Assembly (NCBI RefSeq): GCF_022179285.1
Contig: NZ_BPQO01000001.1
Span: 124,001-188,000, forward strand
Direction of reading: 5' to 3'
Source of the DNA: Methylobacterium hispanicum
Lineage (GTDB): Bacteria; Pseudomonadota; Alphaproteobacteria; Rhizobiales; Beijerinckiaceae
Length of the DNA stretch: 64,000 nucleotides
Each line of letters opens with the position of its first letter. The first letter of the stretch is position 1. A program made the translations under genes and the position numbers. This document shows positions 8,453 to 18,777 of this stretch, piece by piece. The notes under the pieces are model-generated. The model did no database searches, was not told where the DNA came from, and saw nothing but the letters and a program-made list of their open reading frames with translations.

Positions 8453-8761
8453 CTAGTCCAGCCCGAGCCAGAGCCCGTCGGGCGCCTCCTCGACGGGGAA
8501 CAGGCGCAGGGGCCGGAAGGACCAGCCCGGGGAGACCGACCCGTCCCGCAGGTCGAAGGAGGCGCGGTGCCGGGGGCAGCGGAGCCGCCCGCGGACGCAG
8601 TGCCCGAGGGCGAGGTCGGCGCCCTCGTGCGGGCAGGCCCGTTCGGCGGCGACGATCCGCCCGGCGTCGCGCACGAGGATCAGGTGGTGCCCGCCCGCGA
8701 GGACCGGCACCGGGCCTCCGGCCTCCAGGAGGTCCGCCGGGCCGATGCGGATCCGCGCCAC
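8453..8761 (-). CDS. Rieske [2Fe-2S] ferredoxin-like protein
   Basis: A 102-residue single-domain Rieske protein with both cluster motifs: ACPHEGADLALGHC (Cys-x-His) and RCPRHRASFDL (Cys-x2-His). It resembles electron-transfer ferredoxins of ring-hydroxylating systems and nitrite-reductase small subunits. Start GTG 8761 lies one base past the LivF stop, so it is the last gene of the long operon. No Rieske dioxygenase oxygenase subunit is in the window; the partner may be encoded elsewhere or the protein may feed another oxidoreductase. Confidence 0.85.
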   Translation of the reverse strand: MARIRIGPADLLEAGGPVPVLAGGHHLILVRDAGRIVAAERACPHEGADLALGHCVRGRLRCPRHRASFDLRDGSVSPGWSFRPLRLFPVEEAPDGLWLGLD

Positions 8762-8762
8762 C

Positions 8763-9459
<697 letters not shown>

Positions 9460-9467
<8 letters not shown>

Positions 9468-10302
9468 GGGCCGCCTCGCTCACTGAACCTTGCGCCTCGC
9501 AACCTTGAGCCTCGGCGGCGGCGCGCCGGGCGGCGCTGCCCTGGCCGAGATAGGCCTCGATCACCGCCGGGTCGCTGCGGATGGCGGCGGGCGGGCCCTC
9601 GGCGATCAGGCGGCCGTAGTTCAGCACGACGATCCGGTCGGAGACCTCCATCACCATCGGCATGTCGTGCTCGACGAGCAGGACCGTGATGCCGCGCTCG
9701 CGGATCTGCCGGATCAGGCGCACGAAGACCCGGGTCTCCGAGGCGTTCATGCCCGAGACCGGCTCGTCGAGGAGCAGCATGGCGGGCTCGGTGGCGAGCG
9801 CCAGCGCCACCCCGACGAGGCGCTGCTCGCCGTAGGCGAGCGCACCCGCCCGCTCCTGCGCGCGGGCGGAGAGGCCGACCCAGTCGATGAGCGCCGCCGC
9901 GCGCTCGCGCAGCGCCCGCTCGCTCGCGCCCGCCCGTCCGAGGAGCGCGTCGAGGAGCGGCGCGCGGCTCATCCGGCCGCCCTGCCGGTGCAGGCCGATC
10001 ATCACGTTGTCGAACACCGTGTCGTCCGCGAAGACGCTGGTGCGCTGGAAGGTGCGGGCGAGCCCCAGGCGCGTGATCTCGTGGGGCTGGAGGCCCTTGA
10101 GGCTCGTGCCGCGGAAGCGCACCTCGCCCTGGCTGGGCTTGAGGAAGCCCGTCATCACGTTGAAGGCGGTGGTCTTGCCGGCCCCGTTCGGGCCGATCAG
10201 GCTGACGATCTCGCCGGGCTGGACGTCGAAATGCAGGTCGGCGATGGCGACGAGGCCGCCGAAGCGCACGCCGGCATGATCGACCGAGAGGATCGGGCTC
10301 AT
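9460..10302 (-). CDS. livG: Branched-chain-type ABC transporter ATP-binding protein LivG
   Basis: A 280-residue ATPase: Walker A GPNGAGKTTAFN near 37, signature in LAYGEQRLVGVALAL (LAYGEQ in place of LSGGQ, usual for LivG), Walker B MLLLDEPVSGMN, and the LivG C-terminal helix GRLIAEGPPAAIRSDPAVIEAYLG. A 25-residue Ala-rich tail follows. ATG 10302 overlaps the livM stop (ATGA). The frame runs open upstream, but that part is a shadow of livM. Confidence 0.93.
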
Positions 10303-11333
10303 CGCTGCACCACCGGGCTGGGTTCGAGGACGGGCGCCGGCCGGGCGGGCCGGCGCCGGACGAGGTCGGCCAGCCCCGGCACGATGCCGCGCGGCATCAC
10401 GAACAGGATCACGATGAGGACGAGCCCGTAGACGATCCACTGGGCCTCGGGCGCCATCACGGGGCGGAGCGCGACCGGCAGGAGGCCGAAGATCAGGCCG
10501 CCGACGACCGGGCCCATCAGGGTACCCTTGCCGCCCGCCACCACCATGATGACCATGCTGACCGTGGTGGTGAAGGCGAAGACGTCGGGATCGATGATGC
10601 GCAGGTAATGGGCGTAGAGGCTGCCCGCCGCGCCCGCCATCGCGGCCGAGATCACCGCCGCCACGGTGAGCGTGCGGGTGGCGTTGATGCCGACCGAGAG
10701 CGCGAGCGACTCGTTCTCCTTGAGCCCCCGCATCGCCCGCCCGAACCGCGAGCCGACGAGGCGCGCGACGACGAGCCAGCAGAGCGTGCCGACGGCGAGC
10801 ACGAGGTAGTAGTTCTGCAGCTTCGTCCTGAGCGTCCACGTGCCGATGCCGGGCAGGCCCAGCGTGATCGCCGGGATCCCGGTGAGCGCGAGCGGTCCCT
10901 GCGTCAGCTCCACCCAATTGAGGGCGACCAAGCGCACGACCTCCGCGAAGGAGATCGTGACGATGACGAAGTAGGCGCCCCGCACCCGGAAGGAGAGGCG
11001 GCCGATCAGCCAGCCGCAGGCACCGGCCGCGAGGGTCGCGAGCCCGAAGCCCACGGCCGCCGGCCAGGGCTCGTGCACGATGCGGTAGCCGAAGCCGAGA
11101 TCCACCTCGAAGCCGAGGCTCGTCAGCGCGCTCACGTAGGCGCCGATGCCGAAGAAGGCGATGTGGCCGAGGCTGAGCTGCCCGGTGAAGCCGAGGAGCA
11201 GGTTCAGGCTGAGGGCGCCGATCGTCAGGATGCCCGTCACGATCAGCGCGTTGAGGAGGTAGGGGCTGGGGCCGAGCGCCAGCGGCAGAGCGACGAGGGC
11301 CGCGAGCAGCGCGAGGGGGAGGAGCCGGCTCAT
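10299..11333 (-). CDS. livM: Branched-chain-type ABC transporter permease LivM
   Basis: A 344-residue permease with about ten membrane helices and the LivM signature LSLNLLLGFTGQLSLGHIAFFGIGAY (positions about 45-70). The EAA-like cytoplasmic loop is GRAMRGLKENESLALSVGIN (about 195). ATG 11333 overlaps the livH stop by ATGA. It forms the heterodimeric channel with LivH. Confidence 0.93.
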   Translation of the reverse strand: MSRLLPLALLAALVALPLALGPSPYLLNALIVTGILTIGALSLNLLLGFTGQLSLGHIAFFGIGAYVSALTSLGFEVDLGFGYRIVHEPWPAAVGFGLATLAAGACGWLIGRLSFRVRGAYFVIVTISFAEVVRLVALNWVELTQGPLALTGIPAITLGLPGIGTWTLRTKLQNYYLVLAVGTLCWLVVARLVGSRFGRAMRGLKENESLALSVGINATRTLTVAAVISAAMAGAAGSLYAHYLRIIDPDVFAFTTTVSMVIMVVAGGKGTLMGPVVGGLIFGLLPVALRPVMAPEAQWIVYGLVLIVILFVMPRGIVPGLADLVRRRPARPAPVLEPSPVVQR

Positions 11334-12202
11334 CCGATGCGCTCCGCCTTCGCGAACAGGCCGGTCGGCTTGTAGAGCAGCACCGCGATGATGATCAGGA
11401 AGCCCATCGCGTCCCGGTAGCCGGAGGAGACGTAGCCGGCGCCGAGTTCCTCGGCGAGCGCCAGGATGAAGCCGCCGATGGCCGCCCCCGTGACGTTGCC
11501 GAGGCCGCCGAGGATGACGATCGCGAAGGCCTTCAGCTCGGCCAGGCCCCCCATCTGCGGGTAGACGACGTAGACCGGGCCGAGGAGCGCGCCGGCGGCG
11601 GCCGCCAGGGCTGAGCCCATCGCGAAGGTCGCGGTGTAGATCCGCCGCACGTTGACGCCCATCAGCGCCGCCGTGTCGGCGTCCTGGAAGGCGGCGCGCA
11701 TGGCGAGGCCGAGCTTCGTCCGGTTGATCAGCGCGTAGGCGAGCCCGATGAGGGCCAGCGCCGCGCCCAGCACGAACAGGCGCAGCCACGAGACCGAGAC
11801 CGGGCCGATCTGCAGCGGCGCCTCCGGGAAGGGCGAGGGGATCGCCTTGGCAACGCCGCCGAAGATCCAGAGCGTGCCCGACTGGAGCGCGATGCCGGCC
11901 CCGATCATCACCAGCATGGTGGTGTCGATGTCCTGGCCCCGGAACGGGCGCAGGAGCAGGATCTCGATCGCCGCCCCGAACAGGAGACCGCCGAGGATCG
12001 CCACCGGCAGCGCCAGGAAGAAGTTCAGCCCGAGCGCCGCGACGGCGAGGTACATCAGGTAGGCGCCGACCGTGTAGAGGGCGCCGTGCGTGAAGTTCAC
12101 GACGTTCATGATCCCGAAGATCAGGGTCAGCCCGATCCCGAGGAGCGCGTAGGTGCCCCCGAGGATCGCTGTGTTGACGAGGTGCTGGATCAATTGGTCC
12201 AT
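11330..12202 (-). CDS. livH: Branched-chain-type ABC transporter permease LivH
   Basis: A 290-residue permease with about eight helices and the family start LIFGIMNVVNFTHGALYTVGAY (about 27-48). The coupling loop is RTKLGLAMRAAFQDADTAALMGVNV (about 165-190). A 69-bp gap separates it from the periplasmic binding protein gene upstream; within the gap GGGAGG near 12208-12213 serves as ribosome-binding site. Confidence 0.93.
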   Translation of the reverse strand: MDQLIQHLVNTAILGGTYALLGIGLTLIFGIMNVVNFTHGALYTVGAYLMYLAVAALGLNFFLALPVAILGGLLFGAAIEILLLRPFRGQDIDTTMLVMIGAGIALQSGTLWIFGGVAKAIPSPFPEAPLQIGPVSVSWLRLFVLGAALALIGLAYALINRTKLGLAMRAAFQDADTAALMGVNVRRIYTATFAMGSALAAAAGALLGPVYVVYPQMGGLAELKAFAIVILGGLGNVTGAAIGGFILALAEELGAGYVSSGYRDAMGFLIIIAVLLYKPTGLFAKAERIG

Positions 12203-12271
12203 GGGCGGCCCTCCCGATGGCGAGCGTGCGGTGGGTGTGCCGGGCCGGCCCGGAGGCCGGCCCGGGCGGCC

Positions 12272-13420
12272 TCAGAGCGTCGGCACGACGACGCGGCCGT
12301 CCTTGATCTCGATGAGGTAGACGTCGGGTTTGCTCTGGCCGCTCTCCCGGCCGGCGGGGCCGGACTTGGCGAAGCGGATCGGGCCGTTGAGCCCGGTGAA
12401 GTCCACCGACCAGAACGCCTTGGCGATCGCGGCGGGCTCAGGCTTCCCGGCCCGCTCGATGGCGTGGGCGATCGCCCGGATGCCGTCGTAGCCGCGAAAA
12501 CTCTCGGTGACGCCGGCGAACTCGTAGCCGCGCCGCTTCCACTCCGCGATGAAGGTCTCGGTCGCCTTCGGGTCCGGGGTCTTCTCGGGGATCCAGGGCA
12601 GGAAGGTGGTGAGATGCATCGTGCCGTCGGCGGCCGAGCCCGCCTGCGCGATGATCTGGTCCGGGTTCTGGGAGCCGCCCGTGGTGATGACGCGCTTCTT
12701 GAGGCCGAGCGCGGCCATCTGCTTGAACAGGAGCACGAGCTGGTCGACGGCGCTCGTCACCATGATGGTGTCGCTGTCGGAGGCCTTCAGCTTGGCGAGC
12801 TGGGCGCTCATGTCCTGCGCGCCCTGGTCCATGATCTCGACGAGGCCGACCTGGACGCCCTTGTCCTTCAGCATCTTGCCGAAATCGGTCGCGGCGCCGC
12901 GGCCGAAATCGTTGTTGAGCACCAGGAAGTCGACCTTCTTCATCCCGAGCTTGGCGACCATCGGCGCGAAGGTCTCGGCCTCCAGCGCCGAGGGCGGCGA
13001 GATGCGGAAGACGAACGGGTTGCCCGAGGTGGTGATCTTGCCCGACGAGGAGGTCTCGACCAGCATCGGCACCTCGTAGTCGGCGAGCTTGGGCATCACC
13101 GCCAGCGTCAGGCTGGAGCCCCAGGCCCCCATCAGCACCGGGGTCTTGTCGCTGGTGATCAGCTTCTCGGCGACGGCCGCGGCCTCGGTCGGGTTGCTCT
13201 TGTTGTCCTCGACCACGAGCTCGATCTTCTTCCCCAATACCCCGCCGCGGGCGTTGATCTCGTCGGCGGCGATCCGGGCGCCGTTGACCACGTACGTGCC
13301 GGAGGCCGCGAAGGGCCCGGTCAGGGGCTCGTTGACGCCGATGCGGATCGCGTCCGCCCGCGCGCCCGTGGCGGCGAGCGCCAGCAGGATCGCGGTGGTG
13401 AGGGTGAACCGGCCGGTCAT
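12272..13420 (-). CDS. Periplasmic substrate-binding protein of the Liv-type importer
   Basis: A 382-residue type I periplasmic binding protein (Peripla_BP_6/LivK family). The signal peptide spans about residues 1-22 with likely cleavage after ARA. The ligand-domain start is IRIGVNEPLTGPFAASGTYVVNG, with ARIAADEINARGGVLGKKIELVVEDNKS following. Ligands of this family range from amino acids to aromatic acids and urea, so the name LivK would over-claim. It lies 34 bp after the CoxS-CoxG fusion gene and shares its transcript by spacing. Confidence 0.9.
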   Translation of the reverse strand: MTGRFTLTTAILLALAATGARADAIRIGVNEPLTGPFAASGTYVVNGARIAADEINARGGVLGKKIELVVEDNKSNPTEAAAVAEKLITSDKTPVLMGAWGSSLTLAVMPKLADYEVPMLVETSSSGKITTSGNPFVFRISPPSALEAETFAPMVAKLGMKKVDFLVLNNDFGRGAATDFGKMLKDKGVQVGLVEIMDQGAQDMSAQLAKLKASDSDTIMVTSAVDQLVLLFKQMAALGLKKRVITTGGSQNPDQIIAQAGSAADGTMHLTTFLPWIPEKTPDPKATETFIAEWKRRGYEFAGVTESFRGYDGIRAIAHAIERAGKPEPAAIAKAFWSVDFTGLNGPIRFAKSGPAGRESGQSKPDVYLIEIKDGRVVVPTL

Positions 13421-13454
13421 TCTCGGGTCTCCTGGGGGGCTGGGATCGGAAGGA

Positions 13455-14672
13455 TCAGGCGCGGCCGCGCCACGCCGCGAGGCGGGCGCGGACGAGTGCG
13501 GCGAGCAGGCGCAAGGGGTTGAGGCCGGCCGCCGCCGGGGCGGCGGCGCCCGAGAGGCGGGCGTCGAGGTTGCGGGCGAGATCGGCCGTGATGCGGCCGG
13601 CGAGGTCGCGCACGAGGCCGGGGCGGCCGAACTGCGCCAGCGGCCCGGTCAGCGTGTAGCCGACGTCGAGCAGGACCCGGGCCGTGCCGGGGGCCTCGCC
13701 CGGGCCGACGCGGTAGCGGATCTGCCCTTCCGTGGCCGAGCGCCCGCCCGCATCGGCGCCCGCGCCGCGCACCGTGCCGCTCAAGCGTTCCGGATCGTGC
13801 GCGATGCGGGCGCGGCCCCGGAAGGTCGCCCCGATCGGGCCGATCCGGACCTGCAGGCCGCCCTCGACCTCGTCCGCGGCGGGCCGCCCGGTGAGGACGG
13901 CGCCCGGCAGGCAGGCGGCCACCGCCTCGATGTCGCCGAAGAGCGCGAAGACGGCCTCCGGCGGGTGGGCGAGGTCGATCGTCTGGGTGAAGCTGTGGGC
14001 CGGCGTGAAGGCGGCGCCGAGATCGCTGACGGAAGCGGGCGCGGCGGCGGGCGCCTTCGCGGGAACGGGGACGGGCCGTGCGACGGGCGTCGCGTCCGCC
14101 GCGCCGATCCGCGCGCCGACCGGGCCGAGGGCGCGCTCGGCCCCGCTCACGGGCCCGATGCCGCGGGCGCGCCGCTCCGCGATCACGCTCGTCACCGCCC
14201 GCACGATGCCCGCGTAGCCGGTGCAGCGGCAGAGATTGCCCGAGAGGCCGACGCGGATGCGGCGCTCGTCGGCCTCGGGCAGCCGCAGGACGAGGTCGCG
14301 CGCGGCCACCAGCATGCCGGGCGTGCAGTAGCCGCACTGAAGGGCGTGCTCGCGGTTGAAGGCCGCGCGGAGGTCCGCCGCGATCGCGTCGCCGTCCAGA
14401 CCCTCGACCGTGGTGATTGCGGCCCCCGCGCAGGCCCCCGCGAAGGTGAGGCAGGCGCGGGCCGGCTCGCCGTCGATGAGCACCGTGCAGGCGCCGCAGA
14501 CGCCGTGCTCGCAGCCGAGATGCGTGCCGGTGAGGTCGAGGCGCTCGCGCAGCACGTCGCCCAGATGGCTGCGCGGCTCGGCCTCGACCCGGCGGGCCAC
14601 GCCGTTGACGGTCAGGGCGAGGGCCAGGGTGCCAGGGGTGCGGACCGGTGGGTCGGCCAGGGCGGCGCTCAT
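13455..14672 (-). CDS. Fusion of CoxS-type [2Fe-2S] subunit and CoxG-type SRPBCC domain
   Basis: A 405-residue fusion. Residues about 15-170 are the two-cluster iron-sulfur subunit of molybdenum hydroxylases: plant-type cluster CEHGVCGACTV...C and the four-helix cluster CGYCTPGM...CRCTGY. After a Pro/Ala linker (about 185-215), residues about 225-370 are a CoxG-like SRPBCC domain (FALFGDIEAVAACLPGAVL). The C-terminus ends with a basic amphipathic segment (LRLLAALVRARLAAWRGRA) that may hold it to the membrane, as CoxG does in CO dehydrogenase. These parts are normally separate genes. It overlaps the coxM-like gene by ATGA. Confidence 0.88.
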   Translation of the reverse strand: MSAALADPPVRTPGTLALALTVNGVARRVEAEPRSHLGDVLRERLDLTGTHLGCEHGVCGACTVLIDGEPARACLTFAGACAGAAITTVEGLDGDAIAADLRAAFNREHALQCGYCTPGMLVAARDLVLRLPEADERRIRVGLSGNLCRCTGYAGIVRAVTSVIAERRARGIGPVSGAERALGPVGARIGAADATPVARPVPVPAKAPAAAPASVSDLGAAFTPAHSFTQTIDLAHPPEAVFALFGDIEAVAACLPGAVLTGRPAADEVEGGLQVRIGPIGATFRGRARIAHDPERLSGTVRGAGADAGGRSATEGQIRYRVGPGEAPGTARVLLDVGYTLTGPLAQFGRPGLVRDLAGRITADLARNLDARLSGAAAPAAAGLNPLRLLAALVRARLAAWRGRA

Positions 14673-15535
14673 GCGGCCTCCGGAAGCGACTGGGGAGAAG
14701 GCTCGGCCGCCTGCGCAACCGCGCGGGCGAGCACCGTGACGTGGACGTGGCGCGCGACCGCGTCGGCCATGCCGGCCGCGTGCAGGGCGGCGTCGGCAGC
14801 CCCCGGGTCGAACCGCTCGGCGAAGTCGGGGCCGATACGGCCGCCGAAGAGCGGGCTCGCGTCGGCGAAGAGGAGCGGCGGCCCCTCGACGGCGCCGATC
14901 ACCGCGCGCCCGCGGCCCGTGCCGGGCTCGATCAGCACCGCCCCGATGGCGTGGGCGAACTCGCCGATCTTGGCGCAGTGCTTGACGTAGCCCCAGGCCG
15001 CACCCGCGGGCCGCGCGGGGACCCGGACCGCGACCAGGATCTCGCCGGGCCGCAGCGCGACGTCGAGCGCGCCGGTGACGAAGGCCTCCAGCGGCAGCGT
15101 CCGGAGCCCGTCGCGCCCCGCGATCTCGACCGCGGCGCCGAGCGCGGTGAGCGCGCTCACCCAGTCGGCGGCTGGATCCGCGTGGGCGAGGCTGCCCCCG
15201 ACCGTGCCGCGGTTGCGCACCGGCCGGTAGGCGATGGCCGACGCGACCCGCCGCAGGGCGCCGCCGGTATTGTCGGGCACGCGGCCGTCCTCGATGTCGG
15301 CGTGCGTCACGCAGGCGCCGAGCACGAGGGTGCCGGCCTCGAGCCTGGCCTGCCGGAGTTCGGGCACGCCGGTGATGTCGAGGACGAGGTCCGGCTCGAC
15401 GAGGCGCAGATTGAGCATCGGCCCGAGCGACTGGCCGCCCGCCATCAGCTTCACGGAGCCGGGGGCCGTCGCGAGGCGGTCGAGGAGCGCGGGCAGGCTC
15501 GCCGGGCGCTCCCAGGCGAAGGGGGCGGGCTTCAT
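14669..15535 (-). CDS. CoxM-type FAD-binding subunit of a molybdenum hydroxylase
   Basis: A 288-residue medium subunit. FAD-binding motifs are MAGGQSLGPMLNLRL (the AGGQS loop, about 32) and TVGGSLAHADPAADW (the TxGG loop, about 108). It passes electrons from the iron-sulfur subunit to FAD. ATGA overlaps on both sides (with coxL- and coxS-like genes) give equal, coupled synthesis of the three subunits. Confidence 0.92.
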   Translation of the reverse strand: MKPAPFAWERPASLPALLDRLATAPGSVKLMAGGQSLGPMLNLRLVEPDLVLDITGVPELRQARLEAGTLVLGACVTHADIEDGRVPDNTGGALRRVASAIAYRPVRNRGTVGGSLAHADPAADWVSALTALGAAVEIAGRDGLRTLPLEAFVTGALDVALRPGEILVAVRVPARPAGAAWGYVKHCAKIGEFAHAIGAVLIEPGTGRGRAVIGAVEGPPLLFADASPLFGGRIGPDFAERFDPGAADAALHAAGMADAVARHVHVTVLARAVAQAAEPSPQSLPEAA

Positions 15536-17892
15536 GCGGCTTGCCTCGCGCGGGCCGGAGCGGATCTCGCCTTGGCGGCGAGCACCGCCTCCACGATCCG
15601 GTGGGGGGTGACGGGGCTGTGCAGCATCTCGACGCCGAGGGTCCTGAGCGCGTCGTTGATCGCGTTGGCGAGCGCGGCCGGCGGCGCGATGGCCCCGCCC
15701 TCGCCGATGCCCTTCTGGCCGAAGCGCGTGTAGGGCGAGGGGGTCTCCATGTGGTCGATGCGGGCCATCGGCACCTCGGCGGGGCCGGGCAGCAGGTAGT
15801 CCGCGAAGGTGGAGGCGAGCGGCTGGCCGCGGGCGTCGAAGCGCATCTCCTCGAAGAGCGCGGTGCCGATCCCTTGCGCGAGGCCGCCGTAGATCTGGCC
15901 GTCCACGACCAGCGGGTTCACCAGCGTGCCGCCGTCCTCGACGATCGCGTAGTCGAGGATCTCGACCGCCCCGAGATCGGGATCGACCGCGACGACGGCC
16001 GCGTGCGCCGCGTACGAGAAGGTGCCGGAATCGCGCTGCGGCTTGTAGCCGGCGGTGACCTCGAGCCCGCCCGGATCGGTGTCGGGGGCGAGATCCTGCG
16101 GGCGCCGGTACCAGGTGCGGGCGATCGTCGCGAGCGGCACGTCGCCGTTCGGCCCGACCACGTGGCCCCCTTCGAAGCGGCACGCCTCCACCTTCGCCTG
16201 GAGCAGGTGGGCGCCGATCCTGACGGCGCGGTCGCGCAGTTCCTCGCAGGCGGCGGCGACCGCGCCGCCCGCCATCACCATCACGCGCGAGCCCCAGGAG
16301 CCGGTCGAGTAGGGGGTCATCGCGGTGTCGCCGTGGACGAGCCGGGTGCGCGCCACCGGCACGCCCAGGATCTCGTGGGCGACCTGGGCGAGCGTCGTCT
16401 CCAGGCCCTGGCCGTGCGAATGGGCGCCGATCCGGAGTTCGAGCCCGCCGTCCGGGGTCAGCCGGGCGGAGGCCTGCTCGTGGCCCGGCACCATCGGGAT
16501 GCCCCAGCCGGAATAGACCGAGGTTCCGTGCGCCGCCTGCTCGCAGTAGATCGACAGGCCGAGGCCGATGCGGCGCCCGTCCGCCTCGCCACGCTCCTGG
16601 CGGGCCCGCACCGCCGCGACGTCGATGGCCTTGAGCGCCCGGGCCAGCGCCTCCGGGTAGTCGCCGCTGTCGAAGTGCTTCCGGGTGATGTTCTCGAACG
16701 GCATCTGCCCGGGCCGCACGAGGTTCTTCTCGCGCACGATTTCGGGCGCGATGCCCGCCTCGCGGGCGACCGCGTCGAGCACGAGTTCGAGGGCGAAGCA
16801 GACGCCGGTGCGGGCCACCCCGCGGTAGGGCAGGATCGGGCACTTGTTGGTGGCGACCGACCACGTGCGGCAGCGGTAGGCGGGGAAGTCGTAGGGCCCC
16901 GGCAGGATGCTCGCCACCTGCGCGGCCTCCAGGCAGGCCGAGAACGGGTAGGCCGAGTAGGCGCCGGAATCGACGGTCGCCTCGCAGTCGATGCCCCGCA
17001 GGGTGCCGTCGCGCTCCGCGTAGGCGGTGATGCGGTAATGGTGCTCGCGGCAATTGGCGTTGGCGGTGAGGTGCTCGCGCCGGTCCTCCAGCCAGCGCAC
17101 CGGGTGGCCGCAGCGCAGCGCCAGCCAGCAGAGCGCCACGTCCTCGGCGAGCAGGATCGCCTTGTAGCCGAAGCCGCCGCCGACATCGGGCGAGACGATG
17201 CGGATGCGGCCCTGCTCGATCTGCAGGCACTCGGACAGGCCGTTGCGCACGATGTGCGGCATCTGGCTCGCGGTGTGGACCACGATCTGGTCGAGGCGGT
17301 GGTCGAGCTGGACCACGGTGCCGCGGCCCTCGATCGGCGCCATGCATTGCCGCCCCGTCGAGATGGTGCGGCTGACCCGGATCGGCGCGTCGAGGGCTGC
17401 CGCGATGTTCACGTCGACCAGCGTTTCCAGGAAGACGTTGTCGCCCCAGTGCTCGTGGACCAGGGCGGAGCCGGGCTCGCGCGCCGCCAGCATGTCGTGG
17501 ACGGCCGGCAGCTCCTCCAGGTCGAGCACGACCGCGGCGGCGATGTCCTCGGCCTCGGCGCGGGTGGGCGCCACGCACATCGCCACCAGCTCGCCGACCT
17601 GCCGGACCTTGTCCGTCGCCAGCACCGGCTGCTCCGAGACCTTGAAGCCGGGCAGTCCCGAGACCGCGCGGATCGGCAGGACGCCGTCGAGGTCGGCGGC
17701 GGTGAAGACGCGGTCGCGATAGGCCTCCGGCACGTGGATCGCCCGGATGCGGGCATGCGCCAGGGGGCTGCGCACGAAGGCCACGTCCTGCATCCCGGGC
17801 AGGCGGATGTCGCCGACGTACTGGCCGCGCCCGCGCATCAGGCGGTCGTCCTCCTTGCGGGGCAGCGGCGCCCCGACGCCCTCCTGGCTCAT
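15532..17892 (-). CDS. CoxL-type molybdopterin (large) subunit, xanthine dehydrogenase family
   Basis: A 786-residue molybdenum hydroxylase large subunit: N-terminal aldehyde oxidase/xanthine dehydrogenase a/b hammerhead (about 1-130), then the Mo-pterin binding domain with PDVGGGFGYKA (about 238) and the C-terminal catalytic Glu in GQKGIGEGGAIAPPAA (about 725). At the position of the CO dehydrogenase active loop AYRCSFR it reads PYRGVAR, so the Cys that holds Cu in true CO dehydrogenase is absent. It is therefore a form-II-like hydroxylase of an unknown organic substrate, not a CO oxidiser. ATG 17892 overlaps the upstream hydrolase stop. Confidence 0.9.
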   Translation of the reverse strand: MSQEGVGAPLPRKEDDRLMRGRGQYVGDIRLPGMQDVAFVRSPLAHARIRAIHVPEAYRDRVFTAADLDGVLPIRAVSGLPGFKVSEQPVLATDKVRQVGELVAMCVAPTRAEAEDIAAAVVLDLEELPAVHDMLAAREPGSALVHEHWGDNVFLETLVDVNIAAALDAPIRVSRTISTGRQCMAPIEGRGTVVQLDHRLDQIVVHTASQMPHIVRNGLSECLQIEQGRIRIVSPDVGGGFGYKAILLAEDVALCWLALRCGHPVRWLEDRREHLTANANCREHHYRITAYAERDGTLRGIDCEATVDSGAYSAYPFSACLEAAQVASILPGPYDFPAYRCRTWSVATNKCPILPYRGVARTGVCFALELVLDAVAREAGIAPEIVREKNLVRPGQMPFENITRKHFDSGDYPEALARALKAIDVAAVRARQERGEADGRRIGLGLSIYCEQAAHGTSVYSGWGIPMVPGHEQASARLTPDGGLELRIGAHSHGQGLETTLAQVAHEILGVPVARTRLVHGDTAMTPYSTGSWGSRVMVMAGGAVAAACEELRDRAVRIGAHLLQAKVEACRFEGGHVVGPNGDVPLATIARTWYRRPQDLAPDTDPGGLEVTAGYKPQRDSGTFSYAAHAAVVAVDPDLGAVEILDYAIVEDGGTLVNPLVVDGQIYGGLAQGIGTALFEEMRFDARGQPLASTFADYLLPGPAEVPMARIDHMETPSPYTRFGQKGIGEGGAIAPPAALANAINDALRTLGVEMLHSPVTPHRIVEAVLAAKARSAPARARQAA

Positions 17893-18776
17893 CGGACGCC
17901 TCCGAGCAGATCCTGCGCCGCGCGCACCAGCAGGCCGTCCGCGCGCAGGAATTCGTTGAGGATCGAGAAGTGGTCGGCGCCGGGCACCGGCAGCAGCGCG
18001 CCCGGCGCGTGGTGGGCGGCGCGCAGGGCGTGGAGGTTGCGCGCGTCGTGGACGAGGGCCGGCAGCTCCCGGCTGCCGTAGGCGATCGTCAGGGGCTTCT
18101 CCACGACCGGCAGGCGCAGGGGCGAGAGGGTCGCGATCTCGTCGTCGGAGAGTTGCAGCTTGTCGTTCAGGTAGGTGTCGCGGATCGGTGCGAGGTCGTA
18201 GACGCCGGAGAGCGCGAGGCCCGCGGCGACCGCCGGGTGGCCGAGATGCAGCGCGGCGAGCTGCGCGCCGGCCGACCAGCCGGCGAGCACGACCGGGCCG
18301 CCGACCCCGTGCTCTGGCCCGTGGCGGCCGAGCCAGTCGAGGCTCGCGCCGATCTCGGCGACGATGTCGGCGAGGCGCGCCTCCGGCGCGAGGCTGTAGC
18401 CCGGCATCGCCACCGACCAGCCGGCCTCGTTCAGGCCTTGCGCGAAGCAGGCGAAGTCGGCCCGCGCGTTGCGCTGCCAGTAGCCGCCATGGACGAAGAC
18501 GAGGCAGGGCGCGGCGGCGCCCGCCGGGTAAAGGTCGAGGGCGGTGCGCTCGGCACCCGCATACGGGATGTCGAGGGCGGCCGGGTGCGCCGCCCGGTAG
18601 GCGGCCGACGCCGCGTTGCGCGCCGCCACCTGCGCGGCGCTGTCGGGCACGCCCGCGTTGTTGTCGTAGCACCGGCCGCGGGCCGGGGCGTCCAGCTCCG
18701 CCCAGCGGCGGCGCGGATCCGGCGGCGTCGGGTCGTCGAGGACGAAGGCGGGCATGGACACCTCGGGCACGAGCAT
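17889..18776 (-). CDS. Alpha/beta hydrolase, kynurenine formamidase-like
   Basis: A 295-residue alpha/beta hydrolase with an oxyanion motif HGGYW (near 95), nucleophile elbow GWSAGA (near 167), an acidic residue near 247 and His in PGADHFS (near 268). HGGxW is typical of eukaryotic-type arylformamidases and related amide/ester hydrolases. It starts one base after the amidohydrolase stop and overlaps the coxL-like start, so it is part of the operon. Cleaving an N-formyl or amide group made by ring opening would fit, but the substrate is inferred. Confidence 0.82.
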   Translation of the reverse strand: MLVPEVSMPAFVLDDPTPPDPRRRWAELDAPARGRCYDNNAGVPDSAAQVAARNAASAAYRAAHPAALDIPYAGAERTALDLYPAGAAAPCLVFVHGGYWQRNARADFACFAQGLNEAGWSVAMPGYSLAPEARLADIVAEIGASLDWLGRHGPEHGVGGPVVLAGWSAGAQLAALHLGHPAVAAGLALSGVYDLAPIRDTYLNDKLQLSDDEIATLSPLRLPVVEKPLTIAYGSRELPALVHDARNLHALRAAHHAPGALLPVPGADHFSILNEFLRADGLLVRAAQDLLGGVR

Positions 18777-18777
18777 G

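Noticed and set aside
15541..18081. 846-codon plus-strand frame opposite the coxL-like gene
   Set aside because: Antisense of a well-supported molybdenum hydroxylase gene.
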